Of a stretch of DNA of 64,000 nt, positions 29,461 to 40,416 are shown piece by piece (positions within the stretch are counted from its first letter, which is position 1; every line of letters begins with the position of its first letter). Both the position numbers and the translations under genes were made by a program. Source of the DNA: Staphylococcus pasteuri (GTDB lineage: Bacteria; Bacillota; Bacilli; Staphylococcales; Staphylococcaceae); contig NZ_RXWW01000021.1 of NCBI RefSeq assembly GCF_003970495.1, positions 28,374-92,373 on the forward strand. The letters run 5' to 3'. Below the pieces are notes generated by a model. It made no database searches. It was not told the DNA's origin and saw nothing but the letters and a program-made list of their open reading frames with translations.

Positions 29461-30459
29461 ATGACTAAAATATCAGTATTTGGTATGGGAAGTTTTGGTA
29501 CAGCATTAGCCAATGTATTAGCACAAAATGGCCATGATGTACTAATGTGGGGTAAAAATGACGAAAACGTCGAAGAATTAAATACACATCATATGAATAA
29601 AAATTATTTAAAAGAAGCAAAACTAGATCCATCTATTAAAGCCAGTACAGATTTAAGCAAAGTTGTAGATTTTGCAGATATATATTTAATGGCTTTACCT
29701 ACTAAAGCAATGAGAGAAGTTGCTAGTAAAATCGATGGATTACTAACTACTAAAAAGACTTTTATTCATGTTGCAAAAGGTATTGAAAATGGTACGTTCA
29801 AACGTGTATCTGAAATGTTGGAAGATTCAATCTCTCCTGAACACAATGCAGGTATTGGTGTATTATCAGGACCAAGTCACGCTGAAGAAGTTGTTATCAA
29901 ACAACCTACAACTGTGGCAGCATCATCAAAAGATGAAGCAGTAAGCCAATTAATTCAAGATTTATTTATGAATGATTATTTAAGAGTATATACAAATAAT
30001 GATTTAGTCGGTGTTGAGCTAGGTGGCGCATTGAAAAACATCATTGCAGTAGCAAGTGGTATCGTAGCTGGAATGGGATTTGGTGATAATGCAAAAGCAG
30101 CTCTTATGACACGTGGTTTAGCTGAAATTAGTCGCTTAGGAGAAAAATTAGGTGCCGATCCTATGACATTCTTAGGTTTAGGTGGCATAGGTGACTTAAT
30201 TGTAACTTGTACATCAACTCATTCTCGTAACTTTACATTAGGTTATAAATTAGGCCAAGGTAAAACAACAGATGAAGCACTTGAAGAAATGAAAATGGTA
30301 GTTGAAGGAATTTATACAACTAAATCTGTTTATTATTTAGCACAAGAAGTTAATGTTGATATGCCAATCACTACAGCATTATACAAGGTGTTATTCGAGG
30401 ATGTTCCTGTTAAAGAAAGTATTAAAGAATTAATGGGTAGAGACAAAAAATCAGAATAA
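29461..30459 (+). CDS. gpsA: Glycerol-3-phosphate dehydrogenase [NAD(P)+]
   Basis: 332-residue cytosolic enzyme reducing dihydroxyacetone phosphate to sn-glycerol 3-phosphate for phospholipid and teichoic acid synthesis. The Rossmann motif [20 protein letters not shown] lies at the N-terminus. The catalytic Lys is in [15 protein letters not shown], and the substrate segment [14 protein letters not shown] follows. The ATG at 29461 has GGAGGGG upstream; the frame's extension into der is spurious. The der-gpsA-hup order is the one found in Bacillus. Confidence 0.96.
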   Translation: MTKISVFGMGSFGTALANVLAQNGHDVLMWGKNDENVEELNTHHMNKNYLKEAKLDPSIKASTDLSKVVDFADIYLMALPTKAMREVASKIDGLLTTKKTFIHVAKGIENGTFKRVSEMLEDSISPEHNAGIGVLSGPSHAEEVVIKQPTTVAASSKDEAVSQLIQDLFMNDYLRVYTNNDLVGVELGGALKNIIAVASGIVAGMGFGDNAKAALMTRGLAEISRLGEKLGADPMTFLGLGGIGDLIVTCTSTHSRNFTLGYKLGQGKTTDEALEEMKMVVEGIYTTKSVYYLAQEVNVDMPITTALYKVLFEDVPVKESIKELMGRDKKSE

Positions 30460-30582
30460 TAAAGTGTCATTTTACACTTTATTGATGTGTTTTCCAAAAA
30501 AATTAATTATAATCGTATTATTTTAAGGTTTTTAATATATAAATCGTTGCGGTGACAGTAATCAGTGTGTTAAAGTCTAACC

Positions 30583-30606
30583 ATAATGATATAATGATAT
30601 CATTAT
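30583..30606. promoter_or_regulatory. 24-bp palindrome overlapping the hup promoter
   Basis: Perfect 10-bp arms ATAATGATAT (30583-30592) and ATATCATTAT (30597-30606) are separated by AATG. The left arm overlaps the extended -10 TGA-TATAAT (30587-30595), so a bound protein or cruciform would block the hup promoter. Confidence 0.6.
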
Positions 30607-30630
30607 CAAACCTCAGGAGGTGAATTCATA

Positions 30631-30903
30631 ATGAATAAAACTGATTTAATCAATGCAGTTGCAGAACAAGCTGATTTAACTAAAAAAGAAGCTGGTTCAG
30701 CAGTAGACGCTGTTTTTGAATCTATCCAAAACTCACTTGCTAAAGGTGAAAAGGTACAATTAATCGGTTTCGGTAATTTTGAAGTACGTGAGCGTGCTGC
30801 TCGTAAAGGCCGTAACCCTCAAACAGGTAAAGAAATCGACATTCCTGCAAGTAAAGTTCCAGCATTCAAAGCTGGTAAAGCATTAAAAGATGCAGTAAAA
30901 TAA
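30631..30903 (+). CDS. hup: DNA-binding protein HU
   Basis: 90-residue histone-like protein that bends DNA and compacts the nucleoid as a homodimer. The conserved signature [18 protein letters not shown], covering the DNA-embracing arm, and the [13 protein letters not shown] tail are complete. TCAGGAGGTG precedes the ATG. It is monocistronic: an extended -10 upstream and a strong GC-rich terminator downstream. The promoter is embedded in a long palindrome. Confidence 0.98.
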
Positions 30904-30911
30904 TTTTACTT

Positions 30912-30937
30912 AAAAAAGCCCTTCGAGGGCTTTTTTC
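30912..30937 (+). terminator. Terminator of hup
   Basis: AAAAAAGCCCT-TCG-AGGGCTTTTTT is a very compact, strong hairpin followed by further T. Confidence 0.95.
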
Positions 30938-31156
30938 TTTTTGTATAAAATAAAAATTTAGTTCTCTATCAAAAAGAGAAAAATTAATTAACTATTTAAC
31001 ATAACTCCAAATACATAATCATATAATACATAAAAAGCGTTACTTTTTACATAAGTATAAATTCTGTAATCTAATAAAGATGAGAAGGGACTCTAATATT
31101 TAATTTTTTGATATATAATGTTAATATAAATAGTGATAATATCGTGAGGTGTGAAC

Positions 31157-31729
31157 ATGGAAACTACTGTAAGCAAATTAAATATAGATATTAAGCAAAG
31201 GCTTAAGGGTATAGTTGATTATGAAACCATACAAATCAATGAAAAGTTGGGTCAATTTTTAGACACATGCTCACTACCTGAAAAAGCAAAGTTAGCTTGC
31301 CTCACAATCGACACTTCGATGAAACATCTAGATGACATATCTAACAATCGTTTATCAAAGCATTCTATTCTAGTTGGAGATTTATTAAGTGCACATTTCT
31401 ATACTATACTAGCTGAAATAAATGATCCTGAATATCAACTAGCAATGAGTAAAGCTATTGTTGAAGTGAGCGAGCTTAAATCTTCACTACATCAACATGT
31501 ATTAACTGATGAAGAAGCGAGTGACGCAATTTTTAAAATTGAAACATTATTCCCATATATTACGTTAACTCATTTTAATAATGAAGGAAATGCAACTCAG
31601 ATATATGACTTTTTATATGACGATGTACATGACTACTATCCATCATATTTAAAAAATTATAATAAAGAACGTGTTAATCTAATTATGAAAGACATCAAAC
31701 AAACGCTAGATAAAAGAAGAGGTAATTAA
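31157..31729 (+). CDS. hepS: Heptaprenyl diphosphate synthase component 1
   Basis: 190-residue small subunit of the two-part heptaprenyl diphosphate synthase that makes the menaquinone side chain. It lacks the DDxxD motifs, which are in HepT, and is helical, as expected for the HepS/GerCA regulatory subunit. The assignment rests mainly on position in the conserved hepS-menG-hepT-ndk order and a family-like N-terminus. I chose ATG 31157 over GTG 31151 because GTGAGGTG runs into the latter. menG begins 2 nt after its stop. Confidence 0.82.
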   Translation: METTVSKLNIDIKQRLKGIVDYETIQINEKLGQFLDTCSLPEKAKLACLTIDTSMKHLDDISNNRLSKHSILVGDLLSAHFYTILAEINDPEYQLAMSKAIVEVSELKSSLHQHVLTDEEASDAIFKIETLFPYITLTHFNNEGNATQIYDFLYDDVHDYYPSYLKNYNKERVNLIMKDIKQTLDKRRGN

Positions 31730-31731
31730 AG

Positions 31732-32439
31732 ATGGCTGAAAATAACGCAAAAAAAGAACAAGTTCATACAGTATTCCAAAATATTTCAAAAAAATACGAT
31801 AGACTTAATAACATTATTAGTTTCGAACAACACAAAGTGTGGAGAAAACATGTTATGAAAGAAATGTCAGTCAAAAAAGGGAGTAAAGCCCTTGATGTAT
31901 GTTGTGGTACTGCTGATTGGACAATCGCTTTAAGTAAAGCTGTAGGTCCTGAAGGAGAAGTAACTGGTATTGATTTCAGTGAAAACATGTTAGAAGTAGG
32001 AAAAGAAAAAACATCAAATATGGACAATATTAATTTAGTCCATGGAGATGCCATGAACTTACCATTTGATGATAATTCATTCGATTATGTCACAATCGGA
32101 TTCGGCTTACGAAATGTACCAGACTATTTAGGCGCATTAAAAGAAATGAATCGTGTACTTAAACCAGGCGGTATGGTTGTATGCTTAGAAACGAGTCAAC
32201 CAACATTACCTGTATTCAAACAAGTATATCGTTTATATTTTAAATTTGTGATGCCAATCTTTGGTAAATTATTCGCTAAATCAAAAGAAGAATATGAATG
32301 GTTACAACAATCTACTTTTGATTTTCCAGGTAAAGAAAAATTAAAACGATTATTTCAACAAGCAGGATTTAATAACATAAAAGTACGTAGCTTCACAGGT
32401 GGCGTTGCTGCAATGCACCTTGGCTATAAACAAAAATGA
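31732..32439 (+). CDS. menG: Demethylmenaquinone methyltransferase
   Basis: 235-residue SAM-dependent MenG/UbiE enzyme that methylates demethylmenaquinone in the last step of menaquinone synthesis. SAM motif I is [13 protein letters not shown] (~54-66), followed by the IDFSENML and FGLRNVPDY segments typical of UbiE. It lies between the two subunit genes of heptaprenyl diphosphate synthase, so the prenyl chain and final ring methylation are encoded together. SrrAB, encoded 15 kb upstream, responds to menaquinone-linked respiration in S. aureus. Confidence 0.95.
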   Translation: MAENNAKKEQVHTVFQNISKKYDRLNNIISFEQHKVWRKHVMKEMSVKKGSKALDVCCGTADWTIALSKAVGPEGEVTGIDFSENMLEVGKEKTSNMDNINLVHGDAMNLPFDDNSFDYVTIGFGLRNVPDYLGALKEMNRVLKPGGMVVCLETSQPTLPVFKQVYRLYFKFVMPIFGKLFAKSKEEYEWLQQSTFDFPGKEKLKRLFQQAGFNNIKVRSFTGGVAAMHLGYKQK

Positions 32440-32459
32440 TACGACCAAAGGTGATTAAC

Positions 32460-33419
32460 GTGGCAAAGTTAAACATGAACAATGAAATAAAAAAAGTTGA
32501 AAAGCGTCTAGAACAGTCAATTCATAGTAATGATAAAGTACTTGAAGAAGCCGCTTTTCATTTACTTTCTTCAGGTGGAAAACGTGTTAGACCAGCTTTC
32601 GTCATTCTTAGTAGCCAATTCGGTAAAGAAGAAGGCGTTTCAGAAGATACGTATAAAGTGGCTGTAGCATTAGAACTCATTCATATGGCAACATTAGTCC
32701 ATGATGATGTTATCGATAAAAGTGATAAAAGACGTGGAAGACTTACAATTTCTAAGAAATGGGACCAAACAACAGCGATTATCACAGGGAACTTCTTACT
32801 TGCGTTAGGTTTACAACATTTATCAGAAATTAAAGACCAACGTGTTCATGAAATTTTATCTGAATCTATCGTGGACGTATGTCGTGGTGAATTATTCCAA
32901 TTCCAAGATCAATTCAATAGCGAACAAACGATTACTAACTATTTAAGAAGAATTAACCGTAAAACTGCTTTACTAATTCAGTTAGCTACAGAAGTAGGTG
33001 CTATTACGTCTCAATCTGACAAAGAAACAATTAGAAAGTTAAAAATGATTGGTCATTACATCGGAATGAGTTTTCAAATTGTCGACGATATACTCGATTT
33101 TACTAGCACTGAAAAGAAATTAGGTAAGCCTGTAGGTAGCGATTTGATGAATGGTCACATCACATTGCCAGTTTTGCTTGAAATGAGAGATAATGCATCA
33201 TTCAAAGATATGATTGCTCACTTAGATAGAGACAGTAATAAAGAAGAATTTGAAAAATGTATAGATATTATACGCAATTCAAATAATATTCAAGTTTCAA
33301 AAGATATAAGTGAAAAATACTTGAATAAAGCGCTCAATCTAATTGATGAATTAGATGATAATCAAGCCCGAAACTTATTTAAAAAGTTAATTAAAAAAAT
33401 GGGTTCTAGAAATGTGTAA
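32460..33419 (+). CDS. hepT: Heptaprenyl diphosphate synthase component 2
   Basis: 319-residue trans-prenyltransferase catalytic subunit. The first aspartate-rich motif is in VHDDVIDKSDKRRG (~residues 80-93), the second in QIVDDILDF (~208-216), and GGKRVRP binds diphosphate. It condenses isopentenyl diphosphate onto farnesyl diphosphate to give the C35 chain. The start is a GTG at 32460 with AAAGGTGA at about 5 nt; the open frame begins earlier, inside menG, but that part is not homologous. Confidence 0.93.
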   Translation: MAKLNMNNEIKKVEKRLEQSIHSNDKVLEEAAFHLLSSGGKRVRPAFVILSSQFGKEEGVSEDTYKVAVALELIHMATLVHDDVIDKSDKRRGRLTISKKWDQTTAIITGNFLLALGLQHLSEIKDQRVHEILSESIVDVCRGELFQFQDQFNSEQTITNYLRRINRKTALLIQLATEVGAITSQSDKETIRKLKMIGHYIGMSFQIVDDILDFTSTEKKLGKPVGSDLMNGHITLPVLLEMRDNASFKDMIAHLDRDSNKEEFEKCIDIIRNSNNIQVSKDISEKYLNKALNLIDELDDNQARNLFKKLIKKMGSRNV

Positions 33420-33435
33420 ATCATGTAAATCAGCT

Positions 33436-33449
33436 TGAAAGCGCTTTAA
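33436..33449. promoter_or_regulatory. Catabolite-responsive element (cre) candidate between hepT and ndk
   Basis: TGAAAGCGCTTTAA differs from the classic symmetric cre core TGAAAGCGCTTTCA by one base. It lies 30 bp upstream of a TATAAT (33479-33484) leading to ndk and 17 bp after the hepT stop. CcpA control of ndk is inferred. Confidence 0.5.
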
Positions 33450-33552
33450 TTAATTGGTAGTATATAAGTTAGCTACTTTATAATTAGCGGACAAGTTAAT
33501 TTATACATACTTCAGAAGCTTGTTATTTTAAATTACAGGGGGACAACACAAA

Positions 33553-34002
33553 GTGGAACGTACATTTTTAATGATTAAACCAGATGCAGTACAAAGAAAT
33601 CTTATCGGAGAAATAATTTCTCGTATTGAGAACAAAGGATTAAAACTTGTAGGTGGCAAATTAATGCAAGTACCACAAGAATTAGCTGAAAAGCATTATA
33701 GCGAACATGAAGGTAAACCTTTCTACAACAATTTAATTTCTTTCATTACTTCTGCACCAGTTTTTGCAATGGTTGTTGAAGGTGAAGATGCTGTAGCGGT
33801 TTCTCGTCATATCATCGGAAGCACAAACCCATCTGATGCTACTCCTGGATCTATTAGAGGAGATTTAGGTTTAACAGTTGGTAGAAATATCATTCATGGT
33901 TCTGATTCAGTGGAATCTGCTCAAAGAGAAATTAGTTTATGGTTTAATGATGAAGAAGTAAATACTTATGAATCTCCTAGAGATGCTTGGTTATACGAAT
34001 AA
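33553..34002 (+). CDS. ndk: Nucleoside diphosphate kinase
   Basis: 149-residue kinase balancing NTP and dNTP pools by phosphate transfer from ATP through a phospho-histidine. The catalytic His lies in [12 protein letters not shown], and the N-terminal [15 protein letters not shown] is typical. The start is a GTG with AGGGGG 10 nt upstream. It has its own probable -10 (TATAAT 33479-33484) and a cre-like site in front. A long hairpin follows. Confidence 0.97.
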   Translation: MERTFLMIKPDAVQRNLIGEIISRIENKGLKLVGGKLMQVPQELAEKHYSEHEGKPFYNNLISFITSAPVFAMVVEGEDAVAVSRHIIGSTNPSDATPGSIRGDLGLTVGRNIIHGSDSVESAQREISLWFNDEEVNTYESPRDAWLYE

Positions 34003-34040
34003 AAAAATAAAATTTAAATAAGTAATTCATTTTATCCTTA

Positions 34041-34071
34041 GAGCCTGAGACATAAATCAATGTCTCAGGCT
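34041..34071 (+). terminator. Hairpin downstream of ndk
   Basis: AGCCTGAGACA pairs exactly with TGTCTCAGGCT across an 8-nt loop. The T-run is poor (CAATTATAT), so it may act as an RNA-stabilising hairpin as much as a terminator. From memory, very similar hairpins occur repeatedly in staphylococcal genomes. Confidence 0.65.
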
Positions 34072-34355
34072 TCAATTATATATTGGCAGTTGTTGCATTA
34101 GTTATAACTTATTGAGCACCTTAGCAAAAACTAATGCGTAAATATCACTAACCCAATTTAGGAAGTGGTACTTTATCATTTTTTTATTTGGTTCTTTAAC
34201 AAAATAATATGCAAGTAATTATAATTCAATCAAAACTTGTACAAAATAATATCATCTGTTATCAATCAATTAATTTCATTTAGAAATAAATCTTAAACTC
34301 ATATTTTTGATTTGTAATAAAAATGACGTTAGCTCGATAAACTTATATTGATTTA
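34072..34355. other. AT-rich non-coding stretch between ndk and aroC
   Basis: No gene is visible. It contains one exact inverted repeat, GCATTAGTT (34095-34103) with AACTAATGC (34129-34137), separated by 25 nt. The rest is AT-rich without an obvious structure. Confidence 0.5.
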
Positions 34356-34385
34356 TTGATTGTGATATTATTAAACACATATAAT
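34356..34385 (+). promoter_or_regulatory. Probable promoter of the aro operon
   Basis: TTGATT (34356-34361) and TATAAT (34380-34385) are 18 bp apart and lie 38 nt before aroC. Confidence 0.5.
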
Positions 34386-34423
34386 AATTCATAAAAGAAC
34401 TAAAAGGAAAGGAGTGTGCTTTA

Positions 34424-35590
34424 GTGAGATATTTAACTTCAGGAGAATCACATGGCCCACAACTAACAGTAATAATTGAAGGTGTTCCAGCTAATTTAGA
34501 AATTAAAGCTGAAGATATTAATAAAGAAATGTTTAAACGACAAGGCGGATATGGTAGAGGCCGTCGTATGCAAATTGAAAAAGACGCTATCGAGATTGTT
34601 TCAGGTGTAAGAAATGGCTATACACTAGGAAGCCCGATTACACTAGTCGTAACAAACGATGATTTTACTCATTGGAGAAATATCATGGGTATTGAACCAA
34701 TTAGTGAAGAAGAACGAAAAAATATGAAACGTACTATTTCTAAACCAAGACCAGGACATGCTGATCTTGTTGGCGGAATGAAATATAACCACAGAGATTT
34801 ACGAAACGTCTTAGAACGTTCTTCAGCTAGAGAAACAGCTGCTCGTGTAGCAGTGGGTGCTGTTTCTAAAATATTATTAGCTCAATTAGATATTCATATA
34901 TATAGTCGTGTTGTAGAAATCGGCGGCATAAAAGATGAAGGTCTATACGATGCTGAGACATTTAAATCTAATATCGATAAAAATGACGTTCGAGTTATTA
35001 ATGAAGATATTGCTCAACAAATGAGAGATAAAATTGATGCAGCTAAAAAAGAAGGCGACTCAATTGGTGGCGTGGTTCAAGTAATGGCAGAAAATATGCC
35101 TGTAGGAATCGGAAGCTATGTTCATTATGATCGAAAATTAGATGGTCGTATAGCTCAAGGTGTAGTAAGTATTAATGCCTTTAAAGGAGTTAGCTTTGGC
35201 GAAGGATTTAAAGCCGCTGAAAAGCCTGGTAGCGAAATTCAAGACGAAATTATGTATAACGAAACTCAAGGATACTATAGAGCTTCAAACCACTTAGGTG
35301 GATTTGAAGGTGGTATGTCAAACGGAATGCCTATCATTGTTAATGGTGTAATGAAACCTATTCCTACATTATACAAACCATTAAACTCAGTAGATATCAA
35401 CACAAAAGAAGATTTCAAAGCAACGATTGAACGCTCTGATAGTTGTGCTGTTCCAGCAGCAAGCGTTGTTTGCGAACATGCAGTCGCTTTTGAATTAGCT
35501 AAAGCATTATTAGAAGAATTCCAAGCTAATCACATTGACCAACTAAAAGCACAAATCGCAGAACGTCGACAGTTAAATATCGAATTCTAA
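34424..35590 (+). CDS. aroC: Chorismate synthase
   Basis: 388-residue enzyme that converts 5-enolpyruvylshikimate 3-phosphate to chorismate using reduced FMN. The N-terminal [15 protein letters not shown], the internal [15 protein letters not shown] and the C-terminal [15 protein letters not shown] signatures are all present. The start is GTG at 34424 with AAAGGAG 9 nt upstream. It opens the aroC-aroB-aroA operon, followed by a TPR gene. Chorismate feeds aromatic amino acids, folate and menaquinone, linking it to the hep/menG genes just upstream. Confidence 0.97.
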   Translation: MRYLTSGESHGPQLTVIIEGVPANLEIKAEDINKEMFKRQGGYGRGRRMQIEKDAIEIVSGVRNGYTLGSPITLVVTNDDFTHWRNIMGIEPISEEERKNMKRTISKPRPGHADLVGGMKYNHRDLRNVLERSSARETAARVAVGAVSKILLAQLDIHIYSRVVEIGGIKDEGLYDAETFKSNIDKNDVRVINEDIAQQMRDKIDAAKKEGDSIGGVVQVMAENMPVGIGSYVHYDRKLDGRIAQGVVSINAFKGVSFGEGFKAAEKPGSEIQDEIMYNETQGYYRASNHLGGFEGGMSNGMPIIVNGVMKPIPTLYKPLNSVDINTKEDFKATIERSDSCAVPAASVVCEHAVAFELAKALLEEFQANHIDQLKAQIAERRQLNIEF

Positions 35591-35614
35591 TCCTCATAAA
35601 TAAGGTGAATAAAT

Positions 35615-36679
35615 ATGAAATTAAATACAACTTATCAAGATAATAATTATCCAATTATTGTTGAGCATGGTGCTATTAATCAACTACAAGATTTCACTCA
35701 ATCTTATGATCAGTCATTTTTTATCATTGATGAAACAGTGTATCAACATTTCAAAGATAAAATAGATCACTTTATTAGTGTGAATCACGCTCATAAAATA
35801 ATCATTCCATCGGGTGAACAAACGAAATCTTTTAATTACTTCCATGAAATTGTCGAACATATTTTAAGCTTTCAAATTACGAGAAATACAGCAATTATCG
35901 CTATTGGTGGAGGCGCAACAGGTGACTTTGCAGGATTTATAGCTGCAAGTGTATTAAGAGGCGTGTCATTTATACAAGTCCCAACAACTATCTTAGCCCA
36001 TGATTCAAGTATTGGTGGTAAAGTTGGAATTAATTCTCAACATGGTAAAAACTTAATCGGTGCATTTTATCGACCTAAAGCTGTTATTTATGATTTAGAT
36101 TTCTTAACAACATTACCTTATAGTGAAGTACTAAGTGGTTATGCAGAAGTCTATAAACATGCATTACTAAATGGTCAAGAAGACACTAGCAATATTGAAC
36201 AACATTTTCCTAATAAAGAAGCATTAGCGTCATTAGATGATATTGAAACATATATTTATAAAGGTATCGAAACAAAGCTAAATATCGTTGTGAATGATGA
36301 AAAAGAGCAAGGTATGCGTAAGTTTTTAAATTTAGGGCATACATTTGGCCATGCTATAGAATATAAATATAAAATTCCACATGGTCATGCTGTGATGATA
36401 GGTATTGTTTATCAATTTATCGTGTCTAATCAAATATTAAAAACCACATATGATATTGATCATTATCTTAATTATTTAGACTCACTAGGATATCCAATTA
36501 ACATTATAAAAGAGTTAGAATTCGATGATATTTATCAATATATGCTTTTAGATAAAAAGAATAACCAAGATGGCATTCAAATGGTTCTAATGAAATCATT
36601 AGGTCATGCAGTTGTAGAACACGTAAACAAATCTACACACTTAGCTGCATTTAACGAACTTCAATCAAAAATAAAGTAG
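35615..36679 (+). CDS. aroB: 3-dehydroquinate synthase
   Basis: 354-residue NAD+- and zinc-dependent enzyme forming 3-dehydroquinate from DAHP. It has the [11 protein letters not shown] nucleotide-binding segment (~residues 98-108), the zinc-ligand EVYKHALL with Glu (~180), and GHTFGHAIE with two His (~245). It sits 24 nt after aroC and 8-11 nt before aroA in the same operon. Confidence 0.95.
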   Translation: MKLNTTYQDNNYPIIVEHGAINQLQDFTQSYDQSFFIIDETVYQHFKDKIDHFISVNHAHKIIIPSGEQTKSFNYFHEIVEHILSFQITRNTAIIAIGGGATGDFAGFIAASVLRGVSFIQVPTTILAHDSSIGGKVGINSQHGKNLIGAFYRPKAVIYDLDFLTTLPYSEVLSGYAEVYKHALLNGQEDTSNIEQHFPNKEALASLDDIETYIYKGIETKLNIVVNDEKEQGMRKFLNLGHTFGHAIEYKYKIPHGHAVMIGIVYQFIVSNQILKTTYDIDHYLNYLDSLGYPINIIKELEFDDIYQYMLLDKKNNQDGIQMVLMKSLGHAVVEHVNKSTHLAAFNELQSKIK

Positions 36680-36690
36680 GTGAATAAATG

Positions 36691-37992
36691 ATGTCGATTA
36701 CACAAACAATTGATATTAATGGTCCTTTAACAGGGAACATTGAGGTGCCTGGTGACAAATCCATCACGCACAGAGCAATTATGCTCGCATCATTAGCAAC
36801 AGGACAAACAACTATATATAAACCATTATTAGGTGAAGATTGTAAAAGAACGATGGCCATCTTTGAACTTTTAGGTGTAACAATCACCGAAGAAGAAGAT
36901 CGTATTATTGTTGATTCACCTGGTTATCAAAATTTTAAAACGCCACATCAAGTTCTGTATACAGGTAATTCAGGCACAACAACACGTTTATTAGCCGGAT
37001 TGTTAAGTGGTGTTGGTCTGGAAAGTGTATTATCGGGAGATGTTTCAATCGGTAAACGTCCAATGGATAGAGTGTTAAAACCATTACTAAAAATGAACGC
37101 ACAAATTAGTGGCGTGGATGGTAATTACACACCCTTAATTATTAAGCCTTCAAACATTAAAGGCATGCAATATACTATGGAAGTAGCTAGTGCCCAAGTA
37201 AAAAGCGCTATATTATTTGCTAGTATCTTTTCTAAAGAATCTTCTAGCATCACAGAAATAGATGTTAGCCGTAATCATACAGAAACTATGTTTGAACATT
37301 TTAATATTCCTATTTCAGTTAATGATAAAATGATTACTACCAAACCATTAGCAGTACAACATATACAACCACGTGATTTTCATGTTCCAGGCGATATTTC
37401 TTCTGCTGCATTTTTCATCGTTGCAGCCTTAATCACACCTGGCAGTGATGTTACAATTCATAATGTTGGCATTAACCCAACTCGTTCAGGTATCATAGAC
37501 ATCGTTAAACAAATGGGTGGTCATATTGAACTTAGTGACATTACAGAAGAATCGGAACCGACTGCATCTATACGTGTGCGTTATACACCAAATTTAAAAC
37601 CCATTCAAATACATGGAGAACTTGTACCGAGAGCAATTGATGAATTACCCGTCATTGCATTACTTTGTACACAAGCTTCAGGTACGAGTGTGATTAAAGA
37701 TGCAGAAGAATTAAAGGTTAAAGAAACAAACAGAATTGATACAACAGCAGATATGCTAAATCAATTAGGTTTTGAATTGCAACCAACAAATGACGGTCTT
37801 ATAATCCATCCTTCTGAATTTAAAACTAGTGTCACAGTTGATAGTCAGACCGATCACCGTATAGGAATGATGTTAGCTGTTGCATCACTACTCAGCTCAG
37901 AACCTTTATCCATAGAACAATTTGATGCAGTTAATGTTTCATTTCCAGGTTTCTTACCAAAATTCAAGCTTTTAGAAAATGAGGGAAAATAG
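36691..37992 (+). CDS. aroA: 3-phosphoshikimate 1-carboxyvinyltransferase (EPSP synthase)
   Basis: 433-residue EPSP synthase transferring enolpyruvate from PEP to shikimate 3-phosphate. It has [15 protein letters not shown] near the N-terminus (class II-like), [12 protein letters not shown] (~95) and DELPVIALL with the catalytic Asp near 314. I prefer the second of two adjacent ATGs (36691), which stands 7 nt after AGGTGA; 36688 would leave only 4 nt. It follows aroB closely and is followed after 2 nt by the TPR gene. Confidence 0.94.
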   Translation: MSITQTIDINGPLTGNIEVPGDKSITHRAIMLASLATGQTTIYKPLLGEDCKRTMAIFELLGVTITEEEDRIIVDSPGYQNFKTPHQVLYTGNSGTTTRLLAGLLSGVGLESVLSGDVSIGKRPMDRVLKPLLKMNAQISGVDGNYTPLIIKPSNIKGMQYTMEVASAQVKSAILFASIFSKESSSITEIDVSRNHTETMFEHFNIPISVNDKMITTKPLAVQHIQPRDFHVPGDISSAAFFIVAALITPGSDVTIHNVGINPTRSGIIDIVKQMGGHIELSDITEESEPTASIRVRYTPNLKPIQIHGELVPRAIDELPVIALLCTQASGTSVIKDAEELKVKETNRIDTTADMLNQLGFELQPTNDGLIIHPSEFKTSVTVDSQTDHRIGMMLAVASLLSSEPLSIEQFDAVNVSFPGFLPKFKLLENEGK

Positions 37993-37994
37993 TA

Positions 37995-39239
37995 ATGGAA
38001 GATATCTACAAATTAATAGACGATATCAATTTACAAAAATTAACAAATTTAGATACTCGTGTAAATGAAGTGCTGAGTTCAAATAACGATGATGCATTAT
38101 TCATTTTAGGTGAAACACTTTACAACTTTGGTTTAACACCACAAGGTTTAGAAGTATTCCGAACGCTTTATCACAGATATCCAGACGAAAGTGAATTACT
38201 TATTTACTTTATTGAAGGGCTAATGTCAGAGAACCAAACTGACGAAGCGTTAGAGTATTTAAGTCAAGTTGAAGAATCTACAGAAAAATTAATGCTCGAA
38301 GCAGATTTATATCAACAAATTAATATGCTTGAAGTCGCTATCGATAAAATTCAAGCCGCGATTCAATTAGAACCTAATGATCCAATTCTACATTTCGCTT
38401 TAGCAGAATTACTATATTTCGATGGGCAATATTTACGTGCTAGCACTGAATATGAAACAGTACTTGAAACTGGTGAATATGAAGTCAATGGTATTAACTT
38501 ATTCTCTAGACAAGCAGATTGTAGCTTACAAAGCGGAAATTATAGTGATGCTATTCGCCTATATGATGAGATTAATGAAACTGAGATGAATTCTGAAGAT
38601 TATTTCAAAAAAGCAATTGCTTATGAAAAAAATGACATAACACAAGAAGCCATTAAAATAATGAAAACGTTATTAACGAAAGACCCTGATTTCTTACAAG
38701 GTTATTTCTATTTACAATCATTATACGAAAACGAAAAAAATTATCCGGATGCTATTGAAATTGGTAAAGAAGGATTACGTTTAAGTCAATTTTATAAAGA
38801 ATTAATGGTTTCAACAGGTAGTATAGAAATTGAACATGGCGATGCAAATGAAGGTGTCACTTTATTAAAACAAGCACTAGAAGTAGATAATGCATATCAT
38901 GAGCCACTATTGATTTTAAGTGATTTATATAGAAGTGAAGAAGATTATGAAGCACTTATCGACTTGCTCACATATGTAGATGAAGAAGATTTAGACCCAG
39001 TGTTTATGTGGCATTTAGCATATGCCTACGGACAAGAAGAACGTGACAAAGAAGCACAACATTTCTTTGAATTAGCTTATCCAACTTTAAAAACACAATC
39101 TGAATTCTTAAGCGACTACTATTTCTATCTCTTAGAAATAGGGCAAAAAGAACAAGCTAAATCTATTCTTGATCAACTACTTGAAATGGATCCAAGCAAT
39201 GAAACATGGCATGATGAAGCAATGCGTTTACAATCTTAA
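37995..39239 (+). CDS. TPR-repeat protein (YpiA-like)
   Basis: 414-residue, acidic, almost entirely helical protein built of tetratricopeptide-like units, e.g. AIQLEPNDPILHFALAELLYF, with others about 34 residues apart through the chain. Such proteins act as protein-binding scaffolds; the partner is unknown. It begins 2 nt after aroA and is followed by a ypiB-like gene, the same order as aroE-ypiA-ypiB in B. subtilis. No signal peptide or catalytic motif is seen. Confidence 0.82.
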   Translation: MEDIYKLIDDINLQKLTNLDTRVNEVLSSNNDDALFILGETLYNFGLTPQGLEVFRTLYHRYPDESELLIYFIEGLMSENQTDEALEYLSQVEESTEKLMLEADLYQQINMLEVAIDKIQAAIQLEPNDPILHFALAELLYFDGQYLRASTEYETVLETGEYEVNGINLFSRQADCSLQSGNYSDAIRLYDEINETEMNSEDYFKKAIAYEKNDITQEAIKIMKTLLTKDPDFLQGYFYLQSLYENEKNYPDAIEIGKEGLRLSQFYKELMVSTGSIEIEHGDANEGVTLLKQALEVDNAYHEPLLILSDLYRSEEDYEALIDLLTYVDEEDLDPVFMWHLAYAYGQEERDKEAQHFFELAYPTLKTQSEFLSDYYFYLLEIGQKEQAKSILDQLLEMDPSNETWHDEAMRLQS

Positions 39240-39254
39240 AAGGAATGGTACGAA

Positions 39255-39830
39255 ATGAATAGCTCCCTTACAAAAATGAAACAAAGTTTTATCGAATATT
39301 TGCTATTCCATTATGAATTTAAATCTCGTATTTCAGTATGGGTATTAAATTATTTAAAAGCTAGTCCAAAAAAACTACAACGTATACATTTCGTCGAGGA
39401 AAAAATACAACAACATATGACATTACAAATTGCAGAAGTAAATTCAGATGCTTCTGCAATTCAATTTAACGACCATCAACAAGCACTCGTTAACACAAAT
39501 GAAATTTTCGAAGTCATTGCAAATAACGATATGACTTTTGATATCCAATTGCATTTTTCTTCTGAACATCAACGTGAAAGTCGATTAGACGATTTAATTT
39601 TAGCGCAATTAATCCATTCGCCACATTATACATCGTATGTTCAAGATTTGTATTCAATCTCTATGAGTGATCGTAAACAAACAACCTTAATTGAAACACT
39701 TCAAGATAATATAGATTTAAGTCTACAGATGAAAGAACAAGAAAGATTTTACCAACTTACACAAATACTTAATATCTTAAAAGCTAAGCAAACTAAACAT
39801 GGTATCGGAGATAACAATAATGACTATTAA
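39255..39830 (+). CDS. UPF0302 (YpiB-like) protein
   Basis: 191-residue soluble protein resembling the UPF0302/YpiB family, with the N-terminal [20 protein letters not shown] segment and a C-terminal helix rich in charged residues. The function is not known to me. It lies 15 nt after the TPR gene and overlaps the DUF1405 gene by 11 nt, so it is part of the aro transcript. Confidence 0.72.
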   Translation: MNSSLTKMKQSFIEYLLFHYEFKSRISVWVLNYLKASPKKLQRIHFVEEKIQQHMTLQIAEVNSDASAIQFNDHQQALVNTNEIFEVIANNDMTFDIQLHFSSEHQRESRLDDLILAQLIHSPHYTSYVQDLYSISMSDRKQTTLIETLQDNIDLSLQMKEQERFYQLTQILNILKAKQTKHGIGDNNNDY

Positions 39831-40416
39831 ACAATACTGGGAAGTTTCATTATATTATCGACCGTTTTTAATATTTTTACTTGTATGTAATGCGATAGGT
39901 ACAATATATGGCTATGACTGGTATAGTGGTCAGTTGTATATAACACCATCTTATTTTGTTCCTTTTGTTCCAGATAGCCCAACCGCTTCGTTATTTTTAA
40001 CTATAGCCATTGCATTATTATTATTAAATAAATCATCATCCATAATTGAAGCTCTAGCATTCGTAACTTTAATAAAATATGGTGTTTGGGCAGTGATTAT
40101 GAACTTGATTATGTTTGTAATAGATGGAGCGGTAACTATTAATGGATTAATGCTTTTGATATCACATGGCATTATGGCATTACAAGCATTTTTCTTTTAT
40201 CCTCGCTTTAAAATAACTATTTTGGGTTTTGTAATTTCATTAATATGGGTATTTTTAAACGATTATATGGACTATGTTCAAATGCAATTTCCTTATTATA
40301 AGTTTATTGCTTCCCATGTTATTGAAATTGGGGTATTATCTATTTGTCTAAGTATCATTTCACTATTTTTATATTTATTTCTTAAACAAGTAATGAAAGT
40401 TAAATCATTTGATTAA
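39820..40416 (+). CDS. DUF1405 membrane protein (YpjA-like)
   Basis: 198-residue integral membrane protein with about six hydrophobic segments, starting [20 protein letters not shown] and including the conserved GYDWY after the first helix. The role is unknown. The ATG at 39820, preceded by GGAG at 9 nt, lies within the end of the ypiB-like gene. In B. subtilis a relative lies near ypiB too. A separate zinc peptidase gene follows 44 nt downstream. Confidence 0.75.
   Translation: MTIKQYWEVSLYYRPFLIFLLVCNAIGTIYGYDWYSGQLYITPSYFVPFVPDSPTASLFLTIAIALLLLNKSSSIIEALAFVTLIKYGVWAVIMNLIMFVIDGAVTINGLMLLISHGIMALQAFFFYPRFKITILGFVISLIWVFLNDYMDYVQMQFPYYKFIASHVIEIGVLSICLSIISLFLYLFLKQVMKVKSFD

Noticed and set aside
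36651..36887. Antisense open frame over the aroB-aroA junction
   Set aside because: It is opposite conserved coding sequence of aroA and has no ribosome-binding site.
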